Shown: positions 63,624 through 64,000 of the stretch, in pieces
Layout of the letters: each line of letters starts with the position of its first letter
Position numbering within the stretch: position 1 is the stretch's first letter
From: Lineus longissimus
Taxonomy: Eukaryota; Nemertea; Pilidiophora; Heteronemertea; Lineidae
Direction of reading: 5' to 3'
Length of the DNA stretch: 64,000 nucleotides
NCBI RefSeq assembly: GCF_910592395.1
Contig: NC_088309.1
Location: 5,024,501 to 5,088,500 of the forward strand
Translations under genes and position numbers: made by a program
The notes under the pieces: model-generated
The model's input: only the letters and a program-made list of their open reading frames with translations
What the model was told of the DNA's origin: nothing
The model's database searches: none

Positions 63624-64000
63624 CTGAAAGACTCATTATGGACTGTATGCCAAAATATTGATAAATTGATGGGGAAGATGACTTGAAAGAGACCTGAGTT
63701 GATGAAAAAACAAACAAACTTGAAAGTCAAAGAGGACTGCAAAAGTGACATGTATGTACTTTATAGGTCCCAGTCTGCCTTTGGTGGTACATGTGGCTTC
63801 CTTTAAAAGTAGATTACAGGCAAGAGCTTTGGCTGAAACTGGTAGTTTTCAGGTGACTATTATAAACCAGTATGTGCAATTTTACCTAGTGCATTGGACC
63901 TGATGATTAATTTTTTTCTCTTACAATAGTGATAAATTAATGTGACATTGTAGACACAATCAATGTGAAATTGTATAATGGCTTATCAGACTCATGTCTA
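63624..64000 (+). other. 3' flank of the TRP-like gene
   Basis: AT-rich sequence with no gene in view. No canonical AATAAA was found before the window ends, so the transcript end is undetermined. Confidence 0.4.

Overview
The window is animal genomic DNA: split protein genes with GT-AG introns, long AT-rich introns, AATAAA poly(A) signals and abundant transposon debris. The genes recognised (SPPL3, ERAL1, a T-box factor, a MORC2-like protein, a TRP-like channel) are metazoan. A marine invertebrate, either a lophotrochozoan or a non-vertebrate deuterostome, fits best. The reasons are compact GT-AG genes, many TACATGTA-type simple repeats, GAC-rich repeats of a kind common in such genomes, and a TRP-like channel of a type expanded there. 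The species cannot be fixed from the sequence.

Layout, left to right. (1) 32-3585 (+): the last eight exons of SPPL3, an intramembrane aspartyl protease, with a MITE-like element in one intron and a long 3' UTR ending near the poly(A) signal at 6405. (2) 6464-12240: one Penelope-like retroelement (PLE) insertion, bounded by a 15-bp target-site duplication. It is a near-perfect 2.5-kb head-to-head palindrome. The right arm keeps an open RT plus GIY-YIG frame; the left arm is broken by a 13-bp deletion. (3) 12485-13350: a 96-bp minisatellite. (4) 18225-13641 (-): a complete eleven-exon ERAL1, the mitochondrial rRNA-chaperone GTPase. (5) 21567-30941 (+): a complete seven-exon T-box transcription factor, closest by eye to the Tbx6/16/VegT group. 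(6) 33.1-36.95 kb: a degenerate tandem repeat interrupted by a decayed LINE tail. (7) 60163-39331 (-): the last ten exons of a chromatin protein resembling the C-terminal third of MORC2, with introns up to 7.9 kb that hold several repeats. (8) 61617-63623 (+): a single-exon TRP-like six-transmembrane channel, probably inside or beside an upstream intron of the MORC2-like gene.

The genes do not form an evident functional cluster. SPPL3 (Golgi proteolysis), ERAL1 (mitoribosome assembly) and the MORC2-like gene (chromatin) look like housekeeping genes. The T-box gene is developmental and sits in the most intron- and intergenic-rich part. The most unusual object is the palindromic PLE. Its two arms share the same axis, differ by very few changes, and are enclosed by a single target-site duplication, as expected if the inverted dimer arose before or during integration.

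Exon boundaries were set by eye from GT-AG sites, reading phase and recalled family alignments. Three of the genes (ERAL1, T-box, MORC2-like) give exon sums that are exact multiples of three, which supports the models. The retroelement, T-box subfamily and MORC2 assignments rest on recognition of motifs and not on a database search.
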